Assembly: GCA_029215795.1 (NCBI GenBank)
Contig: JARDYH010000003.1
Location: 256,936,562-257,000,561, forward strand
Origin: Anniella stebbinsi
Lineage: Eukaryota > Chordata > Lepidosauria > Squamata > Anniellidae
DNA: 64,000 nucleotides
Reading direction: 5' to 3'
Shown: piece by piece, positions 32,270 to 44,224 of the stretch
Layout: every line of letters starts with the position of its first letter
Position numbering within the stretch: position 1 is the stretch's first letter
Notes under the pieces: generated by a model
Database searches by the model: none
Seen by the model: the letters and a program-made list of their open reading frames with translations, nothing else
What the model was told of the DNA's origin: nothing
Translations under genes and position numbers: made by a program

Positions 32270-34815
32270 TGATGTCGGTCGTCTGCTTCTTGGGAAAACG
32301 CTCGCGCGCGCACACACACACACACCTCTGCAATAGCTTGGAGATAGGAGTGCAGACTTCACCCGTGGCTGGTGGGTCTTCATATGCAGATGGTGTCAGG
32401 AACAAGAGGGTTTTTTAAACTGCAGTTTCTAAACAAACTGCGGAGGAATTATCGCCATCATATCCTTAGCAGCCAATCTGGCTTGGACAGCAGATGATCC
32501 GCAAAGGGAGGTTGTGGGGCATGTGTGTACACGCTGTGTGCTTACAGTTCTGGAAGGCAACCAGAGTTTGCTTTGGGCGCTGGCACACACACACACAGGG
32601 AATCGCTTGAAAACTCTTGGTCCTGGAATCTTATTTCATTGATAACGGGCAGAGAAAGAATGGGTTGATTGTATATTTTAAAGAGTCGCTGTGGAAAATG
32701 GTGTTTCAAGCCAAGATAACCGGAGGCTGTCAGGATCCAGGTATCTCTTTCTAGCATGGCAACAGATCACACCCACAGAAAGGGATCTCCCTTTCCATGC
32801 CCCTCCCCTCTGGTTCCTATACATCTAAACGTGGCTATGCTTGGATGGAACAGCTGCATTATGAGGGTGGGGGAACGACAAGGGCTGTTGTGGGGTGTGA
32901 GATGCATTGCTTTTCTTTACTTCCCCCAGACCTAGCAAGAGCAGGGTGGGAGAACTATACACACACATATTACATTCTTCAGAGCTACCTTTTCTTCATC
33001 ATGACATTGACTTAAATGGGATAAAGCCTTAGAGCAGTGGTAAATAAAAGCAAGCAGGACTTCACCTAGATCCACAGCAGAGCACCACCACATTTCAGCC
33101 AAGCTGTAGCACCCATGACAGCGAGGCTTGAAGGTGGCTTTAGTCTCTGCACCAGGCTGAAGCGGGTGAGAGACGGTGATCATGGTACTCCCTGCCACAT
33201 ATATAGACGTGCCTGTTATTGATGTGACTATTTTCAGTAAGATGCTTAAAGGAACGTAGAATAATATGAAGTAGCTTAAAGTAAGATGCCATCCCAACGC
33301 ATCTGTAGGTGCTTCTTTAAGCAGATTGCCAGAAAAAGGTGTGTCAAACTTGTGCTTGGGGGGTGGGGTGGGGTGGGAGAGGCTACTAAAGTGTACCCAA
33401 AGCTGCAGGTTTTCAGCATGGTTAAGTGCAATTCTGAAATAACGTTAACTAAATAGTAGACCAGTGTTCTTTTGAGCAGGGGCGCAGGGTGGGTGGAGGG
33501 GAGCAATGTGCTGAAGATACAGTACAAAAATCCAGCATGTTGTGGAGAGAAGATGGAAAGCTTCAGAGATGGGGAAAAGCCATTCCTTAAGCACCGCGCA
33601 AGATCAAGTTGAGGGGTTAGCTAAGAAATGTTCTTTGCTACGGCTTACTCTAATTTTCTTCATTTTTCCACAACATTCAGTCTGACAAGCAAGAGCAAAC
33701 TGCTGCCTCTGTAGCACATGTTAATTTTGCTTGATTTAGCACATTTGCTGTTGGACTAAAATCGATTTCTTCTTTTTTCTCGCACAGCAAACTCACTGGC
33801 TCCCCCCCCCCCATCCCTTTCTCCCTTTAGATATTTACTTAAATCTCTTCCTCAGGCAAAGTAAATAATTAGAGACACCTGCAGCCCAGATTGAGTTCTA
33901 ATTCTCTTTCCAAGCAATCTAGGATTGGTATTATTAGGAACTCCCATTATTGTCAAGAAGCATACTGCATCGCCTTCATTTAAGTGGAGGCACGGCTGCA
34001 TCTTACCAGTAATTTCAGTTTAATTCTTTAATAGCAGCCTAGTTGATTTTTTTAAAATCCTGGCTGTGCTTAGCAACCTTTCCGTCAGAGTTGGTTGTGA
34101 GGTGACAGCAATATGCCAAAATATAGTGAGGATCCAGTAAACAGATGGGGGAGAACCTCACTCTAAAAAGAAATGAAGAATGAAAGCTATAATAAAATAC
34201 AAGAGACTCACTCTGTGGATGCATTTAATTTTGCTGCTCTCTTCATTCCAGGTTTATAGACCGTCTGTTCAATTCATTCAGGTGTGGATGAGCAATTTCT
34301 CTCGTCCTGTCTTATCTTCTCTCCTTAATCAGCTAGGTAGTTCAGTGATATTTTTTCTCCCACTTTCCATCTGCCTGATCCTTCTGCATCCTAAGCTAAT
34401 TTTATATTCTCCCAATATCTAAGACAATTTTATATTCTCCTAATGTGTTATGCAAAATGGGAGTCTGTTATAATACCAAAATCTACTAATCCAGTAATTG
34501 AAGTTGTGAGACCCTCCCACACTTTTCTGTATAGTTGTACAGTTGCTTCTGCCCACGGGATTGGCCATCCTAGTGGACCACCTAGCTCAACATTCTGAGA
34601 GCGACCAGCCACATGACTCAAGGATGCATGTTGGAAAGATTCGAGGTGCTTGGAATTTCAAAATGCCAGCCATTGGAGCACCGAGGAAATGTAACCTTGG
34701 GGTCAAACAATCCATTGGCACCAGTAGTGACTTTTCCCACTATTTTAGGTTTTTTTAGCCTTGTTGTTTTAGGGAGGACTTCAGAAAACAATTGATTGTG
34801 GAGGAAGGTTTAGAC
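31511..34815. other. First-intron candidate, largely repeat-poor
   Basis: Downstream of the CpG island. Microsatellites include (GT)n at about 31553-31568, (GAT)n at 32237-32265 and (CA)n at 32310-32325. Positions about 33,600-34,100 look unique and low in repeats, so conserved regulatory DNA is possible. No exon was recognised. Confidence 0.5.
32237..32265. repeat. (GAT)n microsatellite
   Basis: About nine uninterrupted units. Confidence 0.95.
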
Positions 34816-35135
34816 TAGGGTGACCAGATAAAATCCTGGTCGGGGCTCATGTAACTTTAACAGTTGTAGAGAAAAGGGAATTTCAGCCAGTGTCATTTGT
34901 ATGCAATTAGTTCCTGGTGAAATTCCCTCTTCATCACAACAGTTAAAGTTGCAGGCACTATACTAGAGTGACCATATACAAAAGAAGGCAGGGCCTCTGC
35001 ACCTTTAACTGTTGTGATGAAGAGGGAATTTCACCAGGAACTAATTGCATACGAATGACATTGGCTGAAATTCCCTTTTCCCTTCAACTGTTAAAGTTAC
35101 ATGAGCCCTGACCTGGATTTTATCTGGTCACCCTT
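34816..35135 (-). mobile_element. 320-bp dimeric palindromic MITE, copy 5, inverted orientation
   Basis: Full length: TAGGGTGACCAGAT to ATCTGGTCACCCTT. Its central spacer (CTATACTAGAGTGACCATAT) is the reverse complement of the spacer in the copies at 18089 and 44944. Flanks GTTTAGAC and CTTTAGGG agree at five of eight positions. Confidence 0.88.
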
Positions 35136-35742
35136 CTTTAGGGAGTAAAGGGCAGGCAGCATAATGCATATAGCTCTGTCCTCTAATACCTTACTGCCAC
35201 TCCCTGTCCCCCACCAGCTGCCACTGAGGCAGCTGTGGTACTCTAGCTTTTTCAGCATGTCTGACACCTTCAAGGTACTCAGAGCTTCTGCTGGCCCTTT
35301 TCTTCATCTGATCTCCACTCATCCAGCAAAGGTCAGGTGGCTTGTAGTCTACTTAAGCACCAGGTCAGCTTTTAAATGTGGATGGCCATTTTGTCCTTCA
35401 CCTCAAGCAGCAAGATGTCTCATCCACCTGGAATTTTTATAGTGCTTCTGGGTAGGAAGATATATGCCCCTGTAAGTTTCAGCTCCAAAATCTCTAATTT
35501 GTAAAACATTTTCAAATTAAACATGGCTCAAGACCTTGTTGTCCTGACGTGTGAAAGTCAGTGCTGTGTGTCCTGCAAGCAATTCAGCATGTGCCCAGAA
35601 GAATGTGGCACTGAATGAAGAATCACAGCCTTGATTTAGAAACAAAAAAACAAGTTTCTAGCCCTGTTTGTAGACTTGAAAGTGTCTGGGCAATGACTGG
35701 TGATTGCAGATTGGTGACTGAAGTTCAGCTTTTTAGTGGCTC
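35136..35742. other. Unassigned stretch
   Basis: No gene or repeat recognised. Confidence 0.45.
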
Positions 35743-36560
35743 AGAGATGTGGTTGCACTCCCCCTGAAAGACTGTGTTCGCAGCTTGGGGGTTCTCCTGG
35801 ATCCGTCGCTCCAAATGACATCCCAGATAGATGCAATGGCCAGGAGTGCCTACTATCAGCTTCGGCTGATACGCCAGCTGCGCCCTTTCCTAGAGTTGGA
35901 AGACCTAAAGACGGTAGTGCACACGCTGGTAACTTCGAGACTCGACTTCTGCAATGCGCTGTACATAGGGCTACCTCTGTGCCTAGTCCGGAAACTTCAA
36001 CTAGTTCAAAATATGGCAGCCAGGTTGGTCACTGGTACACCTAGGGGTGACCATATTACACCAGCTTTGAAATCTCTCCACTGGCTGCCAGTTAGTTTCC
36101 GGGCGAAGTACAAAGTGTTGGTCATTACCTTTAAAGCCCTACATGGTTTGGGTCCAGGTTACCTGCGGGATCACCTTCTCCCATACAATCCGTCCCGCAC
36201 GCTTAGGTCCTCTGGGAAGAATTTATTACAGTCAACAAAAACTAGGCTGACAACTGTTACCCAGAGGACCTTCTCTTCTGCCGCTCCCAGATTATGGAAT
36301 GACCTGCCGGGAGAGATCCGTGAACTTACCAGTCTTCAGGAATTTAAACGATCTATAAAGACTGAGCTCTTCCGGCAGGCCTACTCAGATGAATTTTAAG
36401 TGTTTTATTGGTGTTTTATTGGTATTTTAATGATATATTGGTTTTATGTATTTTTAATCAGTTTTGTGTGTTTTATGATGATGTTGTTCCCCGCCTCGAT
36501 CTGGAGGGAGAGGCGGGTAATAAATAAATAAATATATTATTATTATTATTATTATTATTA
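35743..36560 (+). pseudogene. 5'-truncated L2-like LINE, C-terminal frame open to the stop
   Basis: A 216-codon frame (35749-36399) starts at VALPLKDCVRSLGVLLDPS, downstream of YADD, and runs unbroken through SRLDFCNALYIGLP, LGPGYLRDHLLPYNPSRTLR and RLWNDLPGEIR to the natural end QAYSDEF. It is followed by GTTCCCCGCCTCGATCTGGA, TAAATA repeats and (TTA)n. The intact C-terminal frame suggests a fairly young insertion. Confidence 0.9.
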
Positions 36561-37997
36561 TCTTCACAGTTCCTTCCCCGTCTCCATCACTGGCTGAATA
36601 AATTTTGCAAAATAAGCAAATGATGTGTTTAATTTATGCAAATTTCAGCTTTCCTTTGCATAGAATTTGTGCCTGGGGCCATCTTCTGCAGAGTATACAA
36701 GGTGTTGACTTGCTGGAATGGTAATGTAATTGTATTGCAATACGCAATACAATTTGGTAGCAGACAGAAGTCCAAGAAACAGAGATGGTACAGGAATGGC
36801 AGAAAAATGGCTGCATGAAATTTCGTGCCAAATATTTATGATTTCTACAACATGGGAAGTTCTGCAAACGTGAAAATAAATGAATACTGTGAATTTGCTT
36901 AACTGAGTTCTGGAGGCAGAATTTTCCCTACTTTGCTTAGGTGATTGAATTATTTTGTGTCACAGTGTGTTATGGTAGTTATGGAATGTTTGTTTTAGGG
37001 GCATAATTAATAAATAAGTAGAACTTAATACTACTTATAATAATGCAAAATTACTTAGTATCTGTAGGTTCTCAGCTCAGTCACCATGACTGTCACTCCA
37101 GGAAGGAGGGTCGTTCAAACTTTTAATTTTGTAGGTAATATTCACAGATGCACAGATTTAGATTGCTGCTTTTAGAATTTGGCTGCTGATTTTATTTTGA
37201 ATGCTTGCTGGAAAGAGAATCTGACACGGTAATTTGAAGGGGAAGAACAAAAAGATCTGTTACAGATTGATAATTGTTTTAACATTTTAAAATGTCCTGT
37301 TCAGGAAAAATAAGATCGCTCTGAAATATTTTTCATTGGGATTGTGCTTAGTGAGGTTCGATGCCTTTGCCCATTTTTGGAAAAAGTTTAAATTATTATT
37401 TTTATATCAGTCCTTTCTTGATTTTGGTGCCCTTAATGTCATCTTGATAAAAAGATTGCAAAGGTCAGTAGTTTTGCCTCTACAGGTCTTGTGACTGCTA
37501 GACTAGCAATAGGTTAAGGGACAAAGGAGATTGGTGGGTAAAAATAAAGCTCTGTGCAACAACGGAAGGCTGAAAGTTAGTGATGTTGGCACCTTCCAGC
37601 AGCTAGGCCTATGCACATATTTGGCAACATCTGTCAATTTGCATAATTATAATTATTCTAAAAAATATGCTCTAGTACAGCATCTGATTAAAAAAAACAC
37701 TATTGCAATTCTATGATTTTGGGGTTGGGTAGTGAAAATGTTTATAGGAGAAAGCTACCATAGTAACAGATTAATCATTACTTGTCTGTTCATCAGCTGC
37801 TTGGGGATCAGAGTGAGACCAGTTCAGGAAGTGCAGCTCACTCACATGGCCACCAGGAATAATGTAAAGGTCTTGTGGGGGGTGGGAGGTGGGATGCACC
37901 TACCTTCCTTTAGGTTGTTTCCTCCCTGCTGGCTATGGGTTTCAGCACTGAGACAGGAAATGCTGGAGGCTACAATCTGGCCATTCCCCAAATTAAA
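36561..37997. other. Unassigned, low-repeat stretch
   Basis: AT-rich ordinary sequence. No repeat family or exon recognised. Confidence 0.45.
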
Positions 37998-38312
37998 AAC
38001 ATAAAAACATAAGAGCCCTGCTGGATCAGATCAAGGTTCCATGTAGTCCAGCATTCTGTTCGCACAGTGGCCAAACGGCTGTTGACCCGGGACCCACAAG
38101 CAGGACATGGTGCAACAGCACCCTTCTGCCCATGCTCCCCAGCAACTGGTATGTATTGGCTTACTACCTCAGATACTGGAGGTAGCATATAGCCATCCAG
38201 ACTAGTAGCCCTTGATAGTCTCCTCCTCCAGGAATTTATCCAACCCCCTTTTAAAGCCATCCAAATTGGTAGCCATCACCACCACATTTTGTGGTAGCAA
38301 ATTCCATAGTTT
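37998..38312 (-). mobile_element. CR1 LINE 3' end
   Basis: AGAGCCCTGCTGGATCAGAT, CAGCATTCTGTTCGCACAGT, CCAGCAACTGGTATGTATTG and AACCCCCTTTTAAAGCCATC are the reverse of the CR1 3' region. Confidence 0.88.
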
Positions 38313-38432
38313 AATAAAGGGAGTTCAGATGATTCAAGGGCTACCTAGGTCAGCATTCTGTTCAAAGTCAAACCAACCAAACCGCTCCCCTGCTGTTTGT
38401 CTGCAGAATGCCCCTGAACAATGAGGTTCCAT

Positions 38433-38447
38433 TTAATAATAATAATA

Positions 38448-38480
<33 letters not shown>

Positions 38481-38922
38481 ACCCGCCTCTCCCTCCGGAT
38501 CGAGGCGGGGAACAACAACAATATAAAACACAAGAATCACAAAACAGTTAAAATTTAAAAAACAAGAAAAAATACATCATTAAAAACATCTTAAAATTCA
38601 TCTGGATAGGCCTGCCGGAAGAGAGCAGTCTTCATGACTCTCTTAAATTCATGAAGACTGCTAATTTGTCTAATCTCCTCCGGCAGACCATTCGACAGCC
38701 TGGGAGCGGTGGAAGAAGTCCTTTGGGTAACACTCATCAGCCTAGTTCTGGCTGATTTGAGTAAGTTCTTCCCAGAGGACCTGAGTGTGCGGGGCGGATT
38801 GTATGGGAGAAGGCGATCCCGCAGGTAACCTGGACCCAAACCATGTAGGGCTTTAAAGGTAATAACCAACACTTTATACTTCGCCCAGAAACTGATTGGC
38901 AGCCAATGAAGCGATTTTAAAC
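38433..38922 (-). pseudogene. 5'-truncated L2-like LINE
   Basis: On the minus strand a 134-codon frame gives LKSLHWLPISFWAKYKVLVI, ALHGLGPGYLRDRLLPYNPP, and RLSNGLPEEIRQISS to QAYPDEF. The (TAA)n/(TTA)n tail is at 38434-38478. Confidence 0.88.
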
Positions 38923-38924
38923 AT

Positions 38925-39390
38925 TTACCTCCGACAGCTGTCGATAGGTAAACAATGTGGGGCCCAAGGTGTTTGAAGGACCATCTCCTTCCCATCCACC
39001 ACTCAGATCATCAGGAGAGGCTCTTCTGCTCCTCCCTACACTTTCAGAGGTGGAGTTGGCTGGACATTCTTTATAACATAACCCAAGATGTGGAATTCCC
39101 TACTTTGGGAGATCTGTTCGGCTCCTTCTTCGATGATGCTAAGGTGCGATTTGAAAATCTGACTGTGTGCACAAGCTTTTGGTTTGACGGGCTGAGATGT
39201 GTTTGCTGAGATGTATTTTATTCTGCTGTGTTCTGTTGCCTAGATTTGTTGTTTTAATTTTATTTGTTGTACCATTTTTATGTTTTGTTTGTGTTTTTAT
39301 TCTTTTGGTGATGCGTGCCACGTTGGGTGCTTTAGAGTCAAAGCAGAAAGGCTGGGTATAAATGCCTTAACTAACTGACTGACTAAGGAG
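38925..39390 (+). mobile_element. LINE 3' fragment, other subfamily
   Basis: Sequence such as ATGTGGAATTCCCTACTTTG resembles the RLWNxLP region. The end AAGGCTGGGTATAAATGCC is the usual LINE 3' untranslated end in this genome. Confidence 0.5.
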
Positions 39391-40170
39391 TTGTAGAACT
39401 TATTTCCGTCTGAACATACATAGGATTGCACCCTAATAAAGGTGTGTGTATGTGTGAACCTGTGTCATAGCCTAACACAGGCAGTGTCACAGAACAGACC
39501 TGCAAGGCCATTAAGAACGAGTTGCATAATAACCTCATTCGGTATGGAATTTAAAGTAGAAACAAATGCATTTCCTGGGGGAAGCATCGTGTTTTCCAAC
39601 CACTGATCTTTCTTTTCTTTTCTTTTTATTTGGAATGCAAGGAAAAAAAGCACTATCCCTCCAACAAAAGTGTTGTACCTTGAAGGAAAATGTGAAGAAC
39701 GAGCACAGCAAATGTGTAAATAAATAAATAAATGATTCTGTGGAGCAGCTCTTTGACAGAGTTGCTGGAAAAAACGTGAATATCGGTGTAATTAGCAGAA
39801 GTATTTATTGGGGAAATCCCATGCAGCTAATTTCTCTACCAAACTGGTAGCAGGACTGAACAGATAGGCTACTGTGTTGTGAGCGCAGCCGTTTAGCTAG
39901 CTTGGAATTTACTGTAACAATGTGAATTGAAGGTCTGGCTTCACAGCAGCGTTAACACAGCTTGACATCTGTAGTGATGCTGTAGAGGTGCAGATGCTGG
40001 CTGCTTTACAGCTGCTACAGGTTTTGCATGTGTTCTGGACAACATTTCAAAATAAGGCTATATCCTGGTTTCTGTCTAGCCATTTTTATATGTGAGCTAA
40101 ACATACACACACTCATCTAAGTAGTTCCTTCTATTTCTAAGTCTTTTGATTGTATCTGAAGCACACCTGT
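39391..40170. other. Unassigned, low-repeat stretch
   Basis: TAAATA repeat at about 39716-39732. No gene recognised. 39,740-39,960 looks unique. Confidence 0.45.
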
Positions 40171-40174
40171 GCAC

Positions 40175-40560
40175 TCTCCCCTGCGGAATCTCCCCCGCCC
40201 CCAGGAGACTCACCTGGCGCCTGCCTTGTTGTCATTCTGATGCCAGACAAAGACTTAAAATAAAATTTCAAAATTTCCCAGGCTTTTAAACTCTTTTGAG
40301 TTGTGTTTGAGTTTTGCTGATCATATTGGTGTTCTTATTCTGTGTTGTGAGTTTTGCTGATCATATTGGTGTTCTTATTCTGTGTTGTGCTGTTATTGTA
40401 TTATTATTATCATTAGGTTGTTTTCTTATTTTTTAAATTTTAATTGTATATATACAATTACAATATATACAATTACAATTTGAAATTGTAAGTCACCTTT
40501 GGAATGCCATTCTGGCATTTTAGGTGCAAGGTATAAATTGCAGAAATAAATAAGTAAATA
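40175..40560 (+). mobile_element. L2-like LINE 3' fragment
   Basis: CAGGAGACTCACCTGGCGCC, CCCAGGCTTTTAAACTC and the tail AAGGTATAAATTGCAG then AAATAAATAAG fit other L2-type ends. Contains a 40-bp tandem duplication at 40309-40388. Confidence 0.6.
40309..40388. repeat. Exact 40-bp tandem duplication
   Basis: The unit beginning GAGTTTTGCTGATCATATTG occupies 40309-40348 and is repeated exactly at 40349-40388. Confidence 0.93.
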
Positions 40561-41191
40561 CACAGAACATTAATATTTCATTCCCCTTAAGATACAGATG
40601 CTATTGTCAATGTTTGTTAAAAGGACAGGAAGTCATGAAGGCATTTTTAAAAAATATTTTTAATGGGCCACCCAGTACAGGGTTGTGTGTGTGTTGAATC
40701 TATATTAGCTTGAAGTTCACCATTCAAAATTATGGCACACAGAGAAGTCTTTTTATTGTCTGTCTCCCAAGCTTGAAGCTCCTTTCCTTTGGAGACTTGC
40801 TAAATGCATAGCCTAAACGTCTTCCACAAGGCACAAGATATATGCTCAGACTTCTATTGTCAATTCCTGAATGGAGGTGGCTTCAGACACGGCGAACAGC
40901 ACAGCCAGCCATGTGCGTTGGTACATTAATGTGAAAAGGGTTTTGTAGAAGTTAAACTGTATTGTTACACAAGATCTTCTATGGATTAGATAAATAAATT
41001 CTTCCATCCCAATGAGAAGTGATTGTACACTGGCTTGTTCTGAGAAGCTACCAATTCAAGGTCTGTTCAGACAACACGCTAATCCATGGTTAGGCGCCAA
41101 CCCGTTTGCAGCAAATGGTTAGTGAGTGTGTTTAAACCATGGTTAGGTAGTCACCATGCTTAGAAATGGTTCACACGACATTCTAAGAGCC

Positions 41192-41615
41192 TATCCACAT
41201 TGCTGTTAAAACGACTTATGTTCTATTTAAAAATGTAGTTTTTAAAGTCGTTTCATTACGTGGTAGAACACACTGAGCAGTACTTACGTTTCATAGTGAC
41301 TGCTTCCTCCGTCCTCTAAGTGGTCAATGGTGTATTACAGGGTTAATTCCTGGACTCTTCTTCTTTAGTTTCTGTTTTGCAGGCTGCTTGACCTGCTCAC
41401 TTCTGTCTCCGTAACTCAAGCAGCCTGCAAAACAAAAACTAAAGAAGAAGAGTCAAGTATTTAACCCTGTAATACACCATTGAACACTTTGAGGACAGAG
41501 GAAGCAGTCACTATGAAACGTAAGTACTGCTCAGTGTGTCCTACCACGTAATGAAATGACTTAAAAAACTAGTTTTTTAAACAGAATATAAGTCATTTTA
41601 AGGACAATGTGGATA
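41192..41615. mobile_element. 424-bp hairpin (foldback) element with 200-nt arms
   Basis: Arms 41192-41391 and 41416-41615 have equal length and are about 90% complementary by eye, with a 24-nt loop. Termini are TATCCACATTG and CAATGTGGATA; a TA at each edge would fit a Tc1/mariner-type target site. No coding capacity. Confidence 0.85.
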
Positions 41616-41762
41616 ATAATAATAATAATAATAATAATAATATTTATTTATAGCCCGCCTCTCCCTTCGGATCGAGGCGGGGAACAGCAACAATATAAAA
41701 CACAAAAATCACAACAGTTAAAATCTTAAAAGCAAGAGAAAAATACAACATTAAAAACATGT
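41614..41762 (-). mobile_element. L2-like LINE 3' tail
   Basis: (TAA)n at 41614-41643, then CCCGCCTCTCCCTTCGGATC in reverse orientation. Truncated after about 150 bases. Confidence 0.85.
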
Positions 41763-41859
41763 TGTCATGTGAACAAGTCATTGTTCACATGACATGCTAA
41801 GCCATAATGTTTAGTTCAACATGCTTAACCACCATGACTTAGCGTGTCATCTGAACAGG

Positions 41860-42820
41860 ATCATAGAGCGGTGGTTGACTTGCCCATGTCAAGTGGTGGA
41901 GGGAACATTGAATTATAATTCCCATATTTAGCAGTCAGTGTGGAGTAATGATCATGGAAGTTATAGTCATTTCTAAAATTAACCAATTTGCCCTCCCATA
42001 GCTGCCACTTCTCAACTCACCCCTTTGTCCTCCCATGCATTGGCAGCTAGGAATGGGTTAAACTGTAGTAAGCATTTTGTTTTCTGCCAATTTGAACCTA
42101 GTCCAATTCCCAGTTTGTTTCTGCTGATCATCTGAAGTCCTGTTAAAGCAGCATGGGTGGGTTTGGGTGTGCATACATGCATGTGGGTGTCCTGATTAAT
42201 TGCATTTTGCAGATGTGAGTATAGCTGGCATTCATGCACAGTGCTTATCAGCATCCTGGATTGTCATAATATGCAGTGTACATAAGAGAAGAGATGGAAC
42301 AAAATAGCAGCACGCATCAAAGTTTTAGGCATCAGCCCTGCAGGGGGATGGAAAGTAGGTCAAAATTCTTAGGTGTCAGAGCCAAATTTGTAGGCAGCTG
42401 GTTGACCAGCTGCTCAGGATTTTTCTAGCATTGTCTACTTACTCCCTCTCTTTTCCTGTTGTATTCTTTAATATTGACTAAGAGCACATTACTAACAATA
42501 CTGCCTATTTGTCAGAGCAGTTCAAGGCAGCTAGGGTGCATAGTGGGGTGGTCTTGGTGGCTACCGCAGAATTGTGGAGCTTCTTCCCTTGATGCCTTGA
42601 CAGAGCTCCAATCTTGAGTATCTTTCACAGGTGTGTAAGACTTCACAATCAATAGGTTTGGATTTTAGAACTTCTATCTTCGGGCTGTTTAGTTTATTTA
42701 AGATATATTTAAATCTCTTATTACCCATCTCAAGTTTTCAGAAGCGATTGGTCTCTCTACTTTCAGATTTTTTTTAAAAAAATGCTTGAGACAGTCCAAT
42801 AATCATCTAGTACAATGTCT
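41860..42820. other. Unassigned stretch
   Basis: No gene or repeat recognised. Confidence 0.45.
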
Positions 42821-42823
42821 GTG

Positions 42824-43095
42824 TTCAGATGTAACACTAAACCATAGCTTATGAACCTTGCATTAAGCTCATGTCCTCCCCCTCCCCTCTCTTCCTCCTG
42901 TGCAGCAGCAAGTTCAAAACCTTTAATTTCTGTTTTTTTTATTAACCACAGCTTATTGCATGGTCTGAAGCTGACAAACTGTTTAAACTTAACTATGGTT
43001 TGTTTGAAGCAAGCCAACTTCAAACCATTGATTATGAAGCTGGCTTGTTTCAACAAAAACCATAGTTAACATTAACCATGGTTTATGAACAAGCA
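42824..43095. mobile_element. Element with AACCATGGTT-type motifs, related to 41059
   Basis: Opens TTCAGATGTAACACTAAACC, then carries several AACCATAG and AACCATGG motifs in both orientations (42840-43085). Similar termini and motifs to 41059-41859. Confidence 0.5.
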
Positions 43096-43149
43096 GAACA
43101 AATAATGCAAGTTTAGCACATTTGCTTGATTTGCATCCTATATCCAACA

Positions 43150-43215
43150 GCATACCCCAACCTGGCACCCTCCAGGTGTGTTGGACTGCAATTTGCATAA
43201 TGCCCAGCACTACAA
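43150..43215. mobile_element. Left-arm fragment of the CCTTCCCCAACCTGG MITE family
   Basis: CCCCAACCTGGCACCCTCC then GTGTTGGACTGCAATTTGC. Confidence 0.65.
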
Positions 43216-43972
43216 GGTGTAGAATTCAGCATCCTTCATAGCAAAGTGTTGTGCTCTTTGGGGCAAAGCCCACGGAGATCTACGGTGCATATGGTATTTT
43301 TTCCTCCCTTTCCCCCTTTGCTCCAAGATCCTTTCTTCTTGCTGTGTAGAATCATGTATTAGAAAATCTTTTTTGGCATACAACCTGTCAAAGGCATCAT
43401 CAAAAAGACAGCTAAGATGGTACAATCTCTTTTTTGTGGCTTCTGTCTATTGAAATTTGGTTTAGAAGAATTTCTGCATTAAAATGGCTCCTGGGAATAA
43501 GGCTCCAAACAAAAGTTCAGGTGATTTATTAATCTGCTCTAGCGCAACCGTGTCAATTTAGGGTACCTGTGCCAAATCCTGTTAAGGCAGTGGAGCTGGT
43601 CCAGGACATGATGAGACTTCACTCTTCTATACAACTTTACCCAGTGACCCCAAGTGTAATAATTCCTCTTGAACCACCTGCTTCTCATCCTAGCCAGAGG
43701 GATTTCACAGAGCACCAACCCTGTTCCTTCAAAGATTTTGAATCATTTGGGGCTGCACAAGAATATCTCTCCAGACCTTCTCAGATGGATCATTTTAATG
43801 GGTCTTACAATATTACAGCCACAAATATTGATAGCGACGGCTGAGCTGCAGTTGGTTGTTGTTGTTTTTTCATTGTCAGAGGGTATTTATTTGAGTAATT
43901 GCATGTCTTACAAAATCATATGAGTTTACAAAAAGAGAATGGACTAACATAACTTTCTTAAATACAGAATAC
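43216..43972. other. Unassigned stretch
   Basis: No repeat recognised. A 91-codon frame at 43569-43844 has no known motif and is not called. Confidence 0.4.
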
Positions 43973-44215
43973 TGAGAGCCAGTGTGGTATAGTGGTTAGA
44001 GGTTTGGACTGGGACTTCGGGACATCCAGGTTCTACTCCCCCACTCGGCCATGAACCTCACTGAGTCACTTTGGGCTAGTGACTGACTCTCAGTCTAACC
44101 TACTTCACAGGGTTGTTGTGTGGATAAAATGGAGAAGAGTAATATTATGTAAGCCACTTTTGGTTCCTTGCAAGAGGGGAAAAGGTGGGATGTAAATGTA
44201 CTACTAATAAAGGCT
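43973..44215 (+). mobile_element. tRNA-derived SINE, type B
   Basis: GAGAGCCAGTGTGGTATAGT and GGTTAGAGG (A-box region), CAGGTTCTACTCCC (B-box region), then CTAACCTACTTCACAGGGTT and AGGTGGGATGTAAATG. Full length. Not a tRNA gene: the acceptor stem and 3' half do not fold as tRNA. Confidence 0.88.
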
Positions 44216-44224
44216 TTGTACACT

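Larger units (their letters stand above)
41059..41859. mobile_element. Composite DNA element with TCTGTTCAGACAACACGCTAA-like ends
   Basis: GTTCAGACAACACGCTAATC on the left pairs with TTAGCGTGTCATCTGAACAG on the right. ACCATGGTTAG-type motifs recur next to each end. The interior holds a long hairpin (41192-41615) and an L2-like tail (41614-41760), both later insertions. Confidence 0.65.
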
